Source: Aquabacterium sp. | Lineage (GTDB): Bacteria; Pseudomonadota; Gammaproteobacteria; Burkholderiales; Burkholderiaceae_C | Direction of reading: 5' to 3' | NCBI GenBank assembly: GCA_017989885.1 | Contig: JAGNPA010000161.1 | Span: 1-5,233, forward strand | Length of the DNA: 5,233 bases | Shown here: one piece after another, positions 1-5,233 of the stretch | Layout of the letters: the number at the start of each line of letters is the position of its first letter | How positions within the stretch are numbered: the first letter of the stretch is position 1 | The notes under the pieces: generated by a model | Told to the model about the DNA's origin: nothing | The model's input: only the letters and a program-made list of their open reading frames with translations | The model's database searches: none | Position numbers and translations under genes: made by a program

Positions 1-401
1 ATGTAGCCTTGCCCGTCAAAGGGGCGGCCCGAGCGCTGTGCTTCCCAAACCATTTCGCCCAGGGCTTCCATGGCGACGTGGTGGGCTTCGTGCAGGGAGT
101 TGAGGCGCTGCGCCAGGCGCTCGATGGCGGCTTTGACGCCGCGCGGCTGGTCGATGCTGACCTGTTCGGTGATCGACAGGTGCATGGACAGGTGCAGGAA
201 GGGGTTGGTGCGCCCCTCCTCCACCGTGTAGACGGCGGCGATGGCCGCGTCCACGTCAGACAGATCCTGATGGTATTCAGGGTGCTCGATCATCCAGTCG
301 GCGGCTTGTGCCTCCAAGGGTGTGAGCGGTTGGCCAGCCAGGTGCTTGGCCCAGGCCTCACAGAAGAAACGACGAACCTGTTCCTGGCTGGGGGCAAACA
401 T
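1..401 (-). CDS. DUF1841 family protein (3' end cut by window edge)
   Basis: This reading frame opens with ATG at 401-399 and stays open to the left edge, giving 133 complete codons and no stop, so the C-terminus is missing. The protein begins MFAPSQEQVRRFF and contains WMIEHPEYH, then NPFLHLSMHLSITEQVSID, and near the end EAHHVAMEALGEMVWEAQRSG. From memory this matches the DUF1841 family, small proteins of about 140-150 residues found mainly in beta- and gammaproteobacteria. If so, only a few residues are lost. No biochemical function is established for the family. The His-rich stretches (HLSMHLS, HEAHH) could suggest metal binding, but that is speculation. There is no signal peptide or membrane segment, so it is likely cytoplasmic. 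It starts 6 bp after the FKBP stop on the same strand, so the two are probably co-transcribed. No strong Shine-Dalgarno is visible, which fits translational coupling. The family call is fairly sure; the role is unknown. Confidence 0.85.
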   Translation of the reverse strand, partial: MFAPSQEQVRRFFCEAWAKHLAGQPLTPLEAQAADWMIEHPEYHQDLSDVDAAIAAVYTVEEGRTNPFLHLSMHLSITEQVSIDQPRGVKAAIERLAQRLNSLHEAHHVAMEALGEMVWEAQRSGRPFDGQGY

Positions 402-407
402 GGTGGA

Positions 408-761
408 TCAGACGCCCAGCAGTTCGACTTCAAACATCAGGGTGGCGTTGCCGGGGATCACGCCGCCAGCACCGCGGGCACCGTAGCCCAGTTCAGCCGG
501 GATCACCAGGATGCGGGTGCCGCCGACCTTCATGCCTTGCACGCCTTCGTCCCAACCACGGATGACGTGACCCGCGCCCAGGGGGAAGGCGAAGGGGTCG
601 TTGCGGTCCTTGCTGGAGTCAAACTTGGCACCCTTGACACCGTTCTGATACAGCCAGCCGGTGTAGTGCACGGACACGTAGGCGCCAGCCTTGGCTTCAG
701 CGCCGCTGCCGACGGTGATGTCTTCGTATTGCAGACCGGAGGTGGTGGTGACGACAGCCAT
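408..761 (-). CDS. FKBP-type peptidyl-prolyl cis-trans isomerase
   Basis: This 117-residue protein is a single FKBP domain with no signal peptide or extra domain, so it should act in the cytoplasm, catalysing cis-trans isomerisation of X-Pro bonds during protein folding. The active-site positions known from FKBP12 are present by inspection: Tyr33 in VHYTGWL, Phe47-Asp48 in KFDSS, Val66-Ile67 in GHVIRGWDEG with Trp70, Tyr93 in ELGYGARG, and Phe110 in LMFEVELL. The C-terminal VIPGNATLMFEVELL strand is typical of the small bacterial FKBPs. Length and ends match the minimal FKBP family. The start at 761 is supported by AAAGGA (complement of 768-773), 6 nt upstream. It is the first gene of a likely two-gene unit with the DUF1841 gene and diverges from the small-protein/kinase unit. 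The family call is very secure. A specific symbol is withheld because several small FKBP paralogues are named inconsistently. Confidence 0.96.
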   Translation of the reverse strand: MAVVTTTSGLQYEDITVGSGAEAKAGAYVSVHYTGWLYQNGVKGAKFDSSKDRNDPFAFPLGAGHVIRGWDEGVQGMKVGGTRILVIPAELGYGARGAGGVIPGNATLMFEVELLGV

Positions 762-767
762 GGCGTG

Positions 768-773
768 TCCTTT
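768..773 (-). promoter_or_regulatory. Ribosome binding site of the FKBP gene
   Basis: Read on the minus strand this is AAAGGA, 6 nt before the ATG at 761-759. It is a good Shine-Dalgarno match and fixes the FKBP start. Confidence 0.75.
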
Positions 774-836
774 CTAAGGTGGTTCGAATGAAAAAGAGGC
801 CAGAGTCTAACCTTTGGGCGGGATGCCCCTGCCCTC

Positions 837-894
837 ATGGCGGCCAATCAAATGGGCACGCCTGCGCAGCTAGGCCTAAAATGGCGGCATTGGC
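837..894. repeat. Short repeats flanking the small-protein/kinase promoter
   Basis: ATGGCGGC occurs at 837-844 and again at 881-888. Each copy is followed by a TGG/TTGG-plus-GCACG element (TGGGCACG at 853-860, TTGGCACG at 890-897). The inverted pair GCCAAT (843-848) and ATTGGC (889-894) also brackets the predicted -35/-10 region. Paired sites around a promoter are the usual arrangement for an autoregulated operator. The elements are short and the sequence is GC-rich, so chance is a real alternative. Confidence 0.3.
853..882 (+). promoter_or_regulatory. Putative sigma-70 promoter for the small-protein/kinase unit
   Basis: TAAAAT at 877-882 matches the -10 consensus at 5 of 6 positions. TGGGCA at 853-858 matches the -35 consensus at 4 of 6, with an 18-bp spacer. 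Transcription would begin near 889, leaving a leader of about 30 nt before the ATG at 918. TAAAAT stands out in otherwise GC-rich sequence. The assignment is by eye only. Confidence 0.4.
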
Positions 895-906
895 ACGGCG
901 TGTTGC

Positions 907-912
907 AAGGAG
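907..912 (+). promoter_or_regulatory. Ribosome binding site selecting the start at 918
   Basis: AAGGAG lies 5 nt before the ATG at 918-920 and is a near-perfect Shine-Dalgarno. It decides the start of the small gene in favour of 918 over the in-frame upstream ATG at 837, which has no comparable site and lies before the predicted promoter. Confidence 0.8.
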
Positions 913-917
913 AAGTC

Positions 918-1166
918 ATGCAGTTAACCGAAGAGTCCATGAAGATTCTGGAAGCCGCCATCCCCGAACTGGCTCAGGGTGCGTTTCAGCGTGCCTACTA
1001 TGAAGCCCTGACCACCAGCGGCAAGGTCATGCGCGCGGTCGATGGCAAGCTGGTGGAAACCTATGCCGACGGCACCGAAACCGTGATCCGCAGCATTCAC
1101 AGCCCGATCAAGGTCACGTTGGGCACCAAGATCACGCTTCAGCACCGGCCCACTGTGGCGCAATGA
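918..1166 (+). CDS. Small protein of unknown family, candidate antitoxin partner
   Basis: This 82-residue protein starts MQLTEESMKILEAA. I do not recognise a named domain. Residues 1-32 look like amphipathic helix (EESMKILEAAIPELAQGAF). Residues 36-75 look like short beta strands with turns at VDGKLVE and YADGTETVI, ending KVTLGTKITLQ. No helix-turn-helix, ribbon-helix-helix or AbrB motif is evident, and there is no signal peptide or membrane segment. The stop overlaps the next start as ATGA, and the strong AAGGAG site is here and not at the second gene, so this protein should be made first and in excess. Together with the zeta-like kinase downstream this resembles an antitoxin-first toxin-antitoxin module. 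The antitoxin role is inferred from position and size only; it could instead be a small accessory or regulatory protein for the kinase. Confidence 0.8.
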   Translation: MQLTEESMKILEAAIPELAQGAFQRAYYEALTTSGKVMRAVDGKLVETYADGTETVIRSIHSPIKVTLGTKITLQHRPTVAQ

Positions 1167-1918
1167 GCGCGGTTCAGCCGCGTTTGCGGATGTTTGCCGG
1201 CCCGAACGGGTCTGGCAAAAGCACACTGAAAGACGAGTTGCTGCCCCATTGGCTGGGCATCTACGTCAACGCAGACGACATCGAAGCCGAGATCCATGCA
1301 CACGGCTGTTTGCATTTGTCGCCCCTCGGCGTCGCCACCACCGAAGCTGAATTGCTGGCTTTTCTGGCCAGCTCCACCCTGCTGAAGCAAGCCGGCTTGG
1401 CTGATTCATCCCAGCAGATCCGCTTGCAGGGTGATCGCGTGGATTTTGGCCCTGTGGCGGTCAACTCGTACTACGCCTCCGTGCTGGTGGACTTCATTCG
1501 CCACGACCTGTTGCGCCGCAAGGTGTCGTTCACGTTCGAGACCGTCATGTCGGCGCGTGCCAAAGTCGAGTTCTTGTGCAAAGCGCGTGAGCAAGGGTTC
1601 CGCACCTACCTGTATTACGTGGCCACGGAAGATCCGGAGATCAATGTGTCTCGTGTGGCGCACCGCGTGAGCATGGGCAAGCATGATGTGCCTCGCGACA
1701 AGATCATCCAGCGCTACTACCGCTCTTTGGACCTGCTACCGGATGCGGTTTTCTGCTCAGATCGCGCTTATGTGTTCGACAACTCGGGCAATGAGCGCGT
1801 GTGGATCGCCGAGATCACCGATGGGTGCGAACTGGAGATCAAGACCGACTTGATGCCGTACTGGTTCAAGACGGCGCTGCTGGACAAGCTGGCGCCGACG
1901 GACCCGGCCACGGAATGA
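1163..1918 (+). CDS. Zeta-toxin-like / COG4185-type P-loop kinase
   Basis: This 251-residue protein has a Walker A loop at residues 13-21 (GPNGSGKST). NADDIE at 36-41 sits where zeta-type kinases place their substrate-contacting Asp. FTFETVMS at 123-130 is followed by the strand YLYYVATEDPE (149-159). The Arg-rich lid RVAHRVSMGKHDVP (164-177) leads into IIQRYYRSLDLL (181-192) and AYVFDNSG (202-209). This order is that of the zeta-toxin/COG4185 group of predicted kinases. Characterised zeta toxins phosphorylate UDP-N-acetyl sugars and block wall synthesis, but substrate and toxicity are not shown for this branch. About 80 residues separate the Asp motif from FTFET, longer than I recall for compact zeta proteins; the extra part includes VDFGPVAVNSYYAS (93-106). 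The protein is soluble with no export signal. The start at 1163 overlaps the upstream stop as ATGA with no good ribosome site, so translation is probably coupled. A non-toxic small-molecule kinase remains possible. Confidence 0.88.
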   Translation: MSAVQPRLRMFAGPNGSGKSTLKDELLPHWLGIYVNADDIEAEIHAHGCLHLSPLGVATTEAELLAFLASSTLLKQAGLADSSQQIRLQGDRVDFGPVAVNSYYASVLVDFIRHDLLRRKVSFTFETVMSARAKVEFLCKAREQGFRTYLYYVATEDPEINVSRVAHRVSMGKHDVPRDKIIQRYYRSLDLLPDAVFCSDRAYVFDNSGNERVWIAEITDGCELEIKTDLMPYWFKTALLDKLAPTDPATE

Positions 1919-1930
1919 GCCGCTCATCCT

Positions 1931-1985
1931 GATCGTGAGCCGATGTGACAGGGCATCGACATGCGATCAAGGACTGGCTCAGATC
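1931..1985. other. Imperfect hairpin between convergent genes, possible weak terminator
   Basis: GATCGTGAGCC (1931-1941) can pair with GGCTCAGATC (1976-1985), giving a 10-bp stem with one bulged G and a 34-nt loop. The loop holds a smaller hairpin, GCAT-CGAC-ATGC at 1953-1964. The right arm covers the urtE stop codon. No T-tract follows on either strand, so intrinsic termination is not well supported; a processing or pausing structure, or chance, is equally possible. Confidence 0.22.
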
Positions 1986-2683
1986 GACATGAGCTGGCGC
2001 ACCCCATCGGCGGCCATGTTCTCGCCGCGTCCCCGCTGGATGATCTCGCCGCGCTCCATGACGAGGTACTGGTCGGCCAGCTCTTCGGCAAAGTCATAAA
2101 ACTGCTCGACCAGGACGACGGCCATCTTCTGCCCGTTCAGCCCCTCGTCGGCCAGTTTGCGGATGGCACGGCCAATGTCCTTGATGATGCTGGGTTGGAT
2201 GCCCTCGGTGGGCTCGTCCAGGATCAGCAGCTTAGGGCTGGCCGCCAAGGCGCGGGCGATGGCGAGTTGCTGTTGCTGGCCGCCCGAGAGGTCACCGCCC
2301 CGGCGGTGCAGCATCTGCTTGAGCACGGGGAAAAGCTCGAAGAGCTGCTCGGGCAAGGGGGTGCCGCCCGGTTTGCTGGCCAGCCCCATTTGCAGGTTCT
2401 CGGCCACGGTGAGGCGGCCGAAGATCTCCCGGCCCTGCGGCACGTAGCCCAGGCCCAAGCGCACGCGCTCGTAGGGTTTGAGTTTGTCGATGGTCTGGCC
2501 ATCGAGCTGGATGGCGCCGGATTTGATCGGCACCAACCCCATCAGGCTCTTGAGCAGCGTGGTCTTGCCGACCCCATTGCGGCCGAGCACCACGGTGACC
2601 TCGCCGAGCTTGGCCTCGAAATCCAGGCCGCGCAGGATGTGCGAGCCGCCGTAATACTGATTGACGCTGTTGACGTTCAACAT
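1979..2683 (-). CDS. urtE: Urea ABC transporter ATP-binding subunit UrtE
   Basis: This 234-residue protein is one of the two cytoplasmic ATPases that drive high-affinity urea import through the UrtB-UrtC channel. It belongs to the LivF-like branch of branched-chain-type ABC ATPases. Visible motifs are Walker A at 34-42 (GRNGVGKTT), Q-loop Gln83 in GYVPQGREIF, signature LSGGQQQQ at 132-139, and Walker B LLILDEP at 152-158. At the switch position the residue is Gln194 in VEQ instead of His, which is usual for LivF/UrtE. The Urt-specific flavour comes from MLNVNSVNQYYGGSHIL at the N-terminus and QFYDFAEELADQYLVMERG near the end. The start at 2683 has AAGGAA (complement of 2692-2697) 8 nt upstream. 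It is the last gene of the operon, 42 bp after urtD, and faces the kinase gene across a 60-bp gap. Length is normal and no key residue is missing. Confidence 0.96.
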   Translation of the reverse strand: MLNVNSVNQYYGGSHILRGLDFEAKLGEVTVVLGRNGVGKTTLLKSLMGLVPIKSGAIQLDGQTIDKLKPYERVRLGLGYVPQGREIFGRLTVAENLQMGLASKPGGTPLPEQLFELFPVLKQMLHRRGGDLSGGQQQQLAIARALAASPKLLILDEPTEGIQPSIIKDIGRAIRKLADEGLNGQKMAVVLVEQFYDFAEELADQYLVMERGEIIQRGRGENMAADGVRQLMSI

Positions 2684-2725
2684 GCTGACTGTTCCTTCGC
2701 GTGGATCGCTGCACGGATGCCGTGT

Positions 2726-3622
2726 TCAGCGCCCCAAATAGACTTCGACGACCTTGTCATTGGCCTGCACCTCGGCCAGCGTGCCTTCGGCCAGCACCGA
2801 GCCTTCATGCAGCACGGTGACCTTCTTCTTGGCGGCGTTGGCGCCCTGGGTGGTGAGCTCATGAATGAACTTCATGTCGTGCTCGACCACCACCAGCGAG
2901 TGCGCCCCTTCGAGCGACAGGAAGAGCTCGGCGGTGCGTTCGGTTTCTTCATCGGTCATGCCGGCCACGGGCTCGTCCAGCAGCAGGAGCTTGGGGTCCT
3001 GCATCAGCAGCATGCCGATCTCCAGCCATTGCTTTTGGCCGTGCGACAGCAGGCCGGCGGTGCGCTGGGCATGGTCCTTCAGGTGGATGAGTTCCAGCAT
3101 GGCGCCGATGCGATCGAGCTGCGGGCCGCTGAGCCTGAAGAACACCGAGGCGCGCGCGCGACGGTCGGCCTTGAGGGCCAGTTCCAGGTTCTCGAACACG
3201 GTGAGGTACTCGAACACCGTGGGCTTTTGGAACTTGCGGCCGATGCCGCTTTGCGCGATCTCGCTTTCGCGCAGGCTGAGCAGGTCGATGGTCGAGCCGA
3301 AGAAGGCGGTGCCGCTGTCAGGTCGGGTCTTGCCGGTGATGACGTCCATCATGGTGGTCTTGCCCGCCCCGTTGGGGCCGATGATGCAGCGCATCTCTCC
3401 CACCGAGATGTCCAGACTCAGCTTGTTGAGCGCCTTGAAGCCGTCAAAGCTGACCTCGATGTCGTCCAGGTAGAGGATGGAGCCATGGGTCAGGTCGAGC
3501 TGGCCGGGCTGCACGACGCGGCCGTATGCGGCGGCTCGGCCGCCGGACTCACCACCGGTGGTGGGACGCGCCTGGGCGCGGGCCAGGGCCTGGGTGCCCT
3601 CTTCCATCAGGTCGGGTGTCAT
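2726..3622 (-). CDS. urtD: Urea ABC transporter ATP-binding subunit UrtD
   Basis: This 298-residue protein is the LivG-like ATPase of the urea importer. The ABC domain begins near residue 49 (ILYLDDIEVSFDGFKAL). It has Walker A at 82-90 (GPNGAGKTT), Q-loop Gln132 in GRKFQKPTVFE, and signature LLSHGQKQWLEIG at 191-203. LSHGQ in place of LSGGQ is the usual UrtD form. Walker B is LLLLDEP at 212-218 and the switch is His248 in VEHD. It ends VVEVYLGR, again UrtD-like. Two features are unusual: a 48-residue low-complexity leader rich in Ala, Gly and Gln, and a Gln/Asn/Ala/Lys stretch at 257-267 just before VTVLHEGS, where I recall shorter loops. The start at 3622 overlaps the urtC stop as ATGA and has GAGGTG (complement of 3628-3633) close upstream. 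In-frame Met6 is a possible alternative start but would not remove the leader. The identification is secure. Confidence 0.95.
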   Translation of the reverse strand: MTPDLMEEGTQALARAQARPTTGGESGGRAAAYGRVVQPGQLDLTHGSILYLDDIEVSFDGFKALNKLSLDISVGEMRCIIGPNGAGKTTMMDVITGKTRPDSGTAFFGSTIDLLSLRESEIAQSGIGRKFQKPTVFEYLTVFENLELALKADRRARASVFFRLSGPQLDRIGAMLELIHLKDHAQRTAGLLSHGQKQWLEIGMLLMQDPKLLLLDEPVAGMTDEETERTAELFLSLEGAHSLVVVEHDMKFIHELTTQGANAAKKKVTVLHEGSVLAEGTLAEVQANDKVVEVYLGR

Positions 3623-4755
3623 GCCTTCACCTCGGTCTTCTTGTTGAGCAACTTCTTGACGCCACCGACGATGCCGTCGGGCAGGAACAGGGTCACGGCG
3701 ATGAACAGGGCGCCGAGGAAATACAGCCAGAACTCGGGAAAGGCCACGGTGAACCAGCTCTTGGCGCCGTTGACGAAGAAGGCGCCGATGATCGGGCCGA
3801 TCAGGGTGGCGCGACCGCCCACCGCCGTCCAGATCGCCATCTCGATGCCAGCGGCCGCCGACATCTCACTGGGGTTGATGATGCCGACCTGGGGCACGTA
3901 GAGGGCACCGGCGATGCCACACATCACGGCCGACAGGGTCCAGATGCCGAGCTTGTAGGCCAGCGGGTTGTAGCCGCAGAACATGACGCGGTTTTCGGCA
4001 TCACGGATGGCTTGCAAGACGCGGCCGAACTTGGTGTTCACCAGCCAACGCGCCATCAGGAAGAAGCCGATCAGCGTGAGTCCGGTGAGCACGAACAGCA
4101 CCATGCGGGTGGACGGCTGGGCGATGGGGATGTCCAGGATGCGCTTGAAGTCGGTGAAGCCGTTGTTGCCGCCAAAGCCCGTTTCGTTGCGGAAGAAGAG
4201 CAGCATGGCCGCATAGGTCATCGCCTGGGTGATGATGGAGAAGTACACCCCTTTGATGCGCGAGCGGAAGGCGAAGTAGCCGAACACAAAGGCGATCAAG
4301 CCAGGCACCAGGACCACCAGGGCCATCTGACCGATGAAGGAATCGCTCAGGGTCCAGTGCCAGGGCACCTCCTTCCAGTCCAGGAAGACCATGAAGTCGG
4401 GGATGTCGGCGCCGTAGCTGCCGTCACGACCGATCTGGCGCATCAGGTACATGCCCATGGCGTAGCCGCCCAGCGCGAAGAACAGGCCGTGACCCAGCGA
4501 CAGGATGCCGGTGTAACCCCAGATCAGGTCCATGGCCAGCGCACAGATGGCGTAGCACATGATCTTGCCGATCAGCGACAGCGTGTAGTCGGACAGGTGA
4601 AAGACCGAATCGGCTGGCACCAGCAGGTTCAGCACCGGCGCCAGGATCACCACCGTGATCACGGCAGCCATGAGGGCCGTCCAGCCTTTGGGGCCGAGGG
4701 CACTACGGGGAACCGCCACACCGGACGGCAAGGAAGATGTCATCACTGCACTCAT
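3619..4755 (-). CDS. urtC: Urea ABC transporter permease UrtC
   Basis: This 378-residue LivM-family inner-membrane permease pairs with UrtB to form the urea channel. Hydrophobic segments are visible near residues 26-47, 60-79, 83-105, 141-163, 171-188, 218-238, 270-288, 306-330 and 342-358, a multi-spanning layout. Urt-typical stretches include WGYTGILSLGHGLFFALGGYAMG (78-100, split across two segments), RSRIKGVYFSIITQAMTYA (164-182) and NETGFGGNNGFTDFK (190-204). The cytoplasmic loop GRVLQAIRDAENR (244-256), followed by CGYNP, is where the ATPases are expected to dock. The tail is Lys-rich (KKLLNKKTEVKA). I chose the ATG at 4755 because GAGGA (complement of 4763-4767) lies 7 nt upstream. An in-frame ATG at 4797 would add 14 residues and overlap urtB by 32 bp. 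The gap to urtB is then 10 bp. Length is normal for the family. Confidence 0.95.
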   Translation of the reverse strand: MSAVMTSSLPSGVAVPRSALGPKGWTALMAAVITVVILAPVLNLLVPADSVFHLSDYTLSLIGKIMCYAICALAMDLIWGYTGILSLGHGLFFALGGYAMGMYLMRQIGRDGSYGADIPDFMVFLDWKEVPWHWTLSDSFIGQMALVVLVPGLIAFVFGYFAFRSRIKGVYFSIITQAMTYAAMLLFFRNETGFGGNNGFTDFKRILDIPIAQPSTRMVLFVLTGLTLIGFFLMARWLVNTKFGRVLQAIRDAENRVMFCGYNPLAYKLGIWTLSAVMCGIAGALYVPQVGIINPSEMSAAAGIEMAIWTAVGGRATLIGPIIGAFFVNGAKSWFTVAFPEFWLYFLGALFIAVTLFLPDGIVGGVKKLLNKKTEVKA

Positions 4756-4762
4756 TGGGATG

Positions 4763-4767
4763 TCCTC
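4763..4767 (-). promoter_or_regulatory. Ribosome binding site selecting the urtC start
   Basis: GAGGA on the minus strand, 7 nt before the ATG at 4755, lies across the urtB stop codon (4768-4766). It supports the shorter urtC start and suggests coupling to the end of urtB translation. Confidence 0.65.
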
Positions 4768-5233
4768 AGGCTTCGGCGCTGCGGCCGCGCATCGCAAACA
4801 GGCCTTGCGGGCGCTTCTGGATGAAGATCACCACGATGACCAGCACCAAGATCTTGGCCAGCACGGCTCCGGTCCAGCCTTCCAGGAACTTGTTGACCAG
4901 GCCCAGGCCGAGTGCGGCGTACACGGTGCCGGCAATCTGCCCCACCCCACCCAGCACCACGACCATGAAGGAGTCGACGATGTAGCTCTGGCCCAGGTCC
5001 GGCCCCACGTTGCCGATCTGCGAGAGCGCGCAACCGGCCAGACCCGCGATGCCGGCGCCCAGCGAAAACGCCATCGTGTCCACGCGGGCCGTGTTCACCC
5101 CCATGCACGAAGCCATCGGGCGGTTCTGGGTGACGCTGCGCACGAACAGGCCTAGTCGGGTCTTGGCGATCAACAAGGTCATGCCCACGAGCACCAGGGC
5201 CGCAAACACGATGATGGCCAAGCGGTTGTAGGG
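4766..5233 (-). CDS. urtB: Urea ABC transporter permease UrtB (C-terminal 155 residues; 5' end outside window)
   Basis: The frame is open from the right edge (PYNRLAIIVFAAL) to a TGA at 4768-4766, so this is the C-terminal part of a longer LivH-family permease. No start lies in the window: the TTG at 5221 codes an internal Leu. Hydrophobic segments appear near residues 6-23, 56-70, 86-110 and 121-137. The stretches VTQNRPMASCMGVNTARVD (35-53), ALSQIGNVGPDLGQSYIVD (70-88) and FIQKRPQGLFAMRGR (137-151) are typical of UrtB and distinguish it from LivH proteins for branched-chain amino acids. It forms the membrane channel with UrtC. In urt operons the usual order is urtABCDE, so the rest of urtB and then urtA, the periplasmic urea-binding protein, should lie beyond the right edge. 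The operon promoter is therefore also outside; control by nitrogen status (NtrC-type) is known for this system in other bacteria but cannot be seen here. Confidence 0.94.
   Translation of the reverse strand, partial: PYNRLAIIVFAALVLVGMTLLIAKTRLGLFVRSVTQNRPMASCMGVNTARVDTMAFSLGAGIAGLAGCALSQIGNVGPDLGQSYIVDSFMVVVLGGVGQIAGTVYAALGLGLVNKFLEGWTGAVLAKILVLVIVVIFIQKRPQGLFAMRGRSAEA

Noticed and set aside
9..791. 260-residue plus-strand open frame over the FKBP and DUF1841 genes
   Set aside because: It is antisense to two well-recognised genes, with no ribosome site and no domain of its own.
798..812. TAGACT-like -10 for the divergent FKBP gene
   Set aside because: Read on the minus strand it matches the -10 consensus at only 4 of 6 positions, and no acceptable -35 lies at 16-18 bp. 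The FKBP promoter must be in 762-917 or nearby but cannot be placed with confidence.
816..828. GGGC/GCCC mini-hairpin in the divergent intergenic region
   Set aside because: A 4-bp GC stem with a 5-nt loop is common by chance at this base composition, and there is no T-tract for a terminator.
837..917. Upstream in-frame ATG extending the small protein by 27 residues
   Set aside because: The ATG at 918 has AAGGAG 5 nt upstream. The 837 start would lie before the predicted promoter and has no ribosome site.
1955..1991. Direct repeat ATCGACATG at 1955-1963 and 1983-1991, considered as an insertion scar
   Set aside because: The repeat is 9 bp and the second copy includes the urtE C-terminal codons. 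There are no terminal inverted repeats or transposase remnants.
1961..3901. 646-residue plus-strand open frame across the urt genes
   Set aside because: It runs antisense through urtE, urtD and into urtC, all of which show complete family motifs. Its translation is His/Gln/Ala/Leu-rich with no recognisable domain, as expected for an antisense frame in GC-rich coding DNA.
4756..4797. Longer urtC start adding 14 residues
   Set aside because: It would overlap urtB by 32 bp and encodes an Ala/Pro-rich stub. The ATG at 4755 has a GAGGA site at proper spacing.
3526..4824. 432-residue plus-strand open frame antisense to urtC
   Set aside because: The composition (runs of His, Gln, Asp, Gly) is typical of the complement of a hydrophobic membrane protein gene. 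UrtC on the other strand is unmistakable.

Overview
The window is GC-rich and tightly packed. It reads as chromosomal DNA from a betaproteobacterium, most likely order Burkholderiales. That placement rests on the style of the Urt proteins, a DUF1841 protein next to a small FKBP, and the GC-biased codon use; it is inference from remembered family sequences, not a search.

There are three blocks. (1) Positions 1-761, minus strand: a small cytoplasmic FKBP-type peptidyl-prolyl isomerase, followed 6 bp later by a DUF1841 protein whose last residues run off the left edge. (2) Positions about 853-1918, plus strand: a compact two-gene unit. It has a plausible sigma-70 promoter, an 82-residue protein of unknown family with a good ribosome binding site, and a 251-residue P-loop kinase-like protein of the zeta-toxin/COG4185 type. 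The two genes overlap as ATGA. The layout resembles a toxin-antitoxin module and is the least ordinary part of the window. (3) Positions 1979-5233, minus strand: the 3' part of a urea ABC transporter operon, in transcription order urtB (partial, 5' end outside), urtC, urtD, urtE. Its substrate-binding gene urtA would be expected beyond the right edge.

UrtB and UrtC are the two membrane permeases, and UrtD and UrtE are the two ATPases that power high-affinity urea uptake. The genes are separated by 10 bp, a 4-bp overlap and 42 bp, consistent with one transcript. Urease genes, often linked to urt in this group, do not follow urtE here; the convergent kinase gene does. The 60-bp gap between the convergent genes contains an imperfect hairpin but no T-tract terminator.

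Most of the window is ordinary housekeeping and transport content. The candidate for follow-up is the small-protein/kinase pair with its repeat-flanked promoter.
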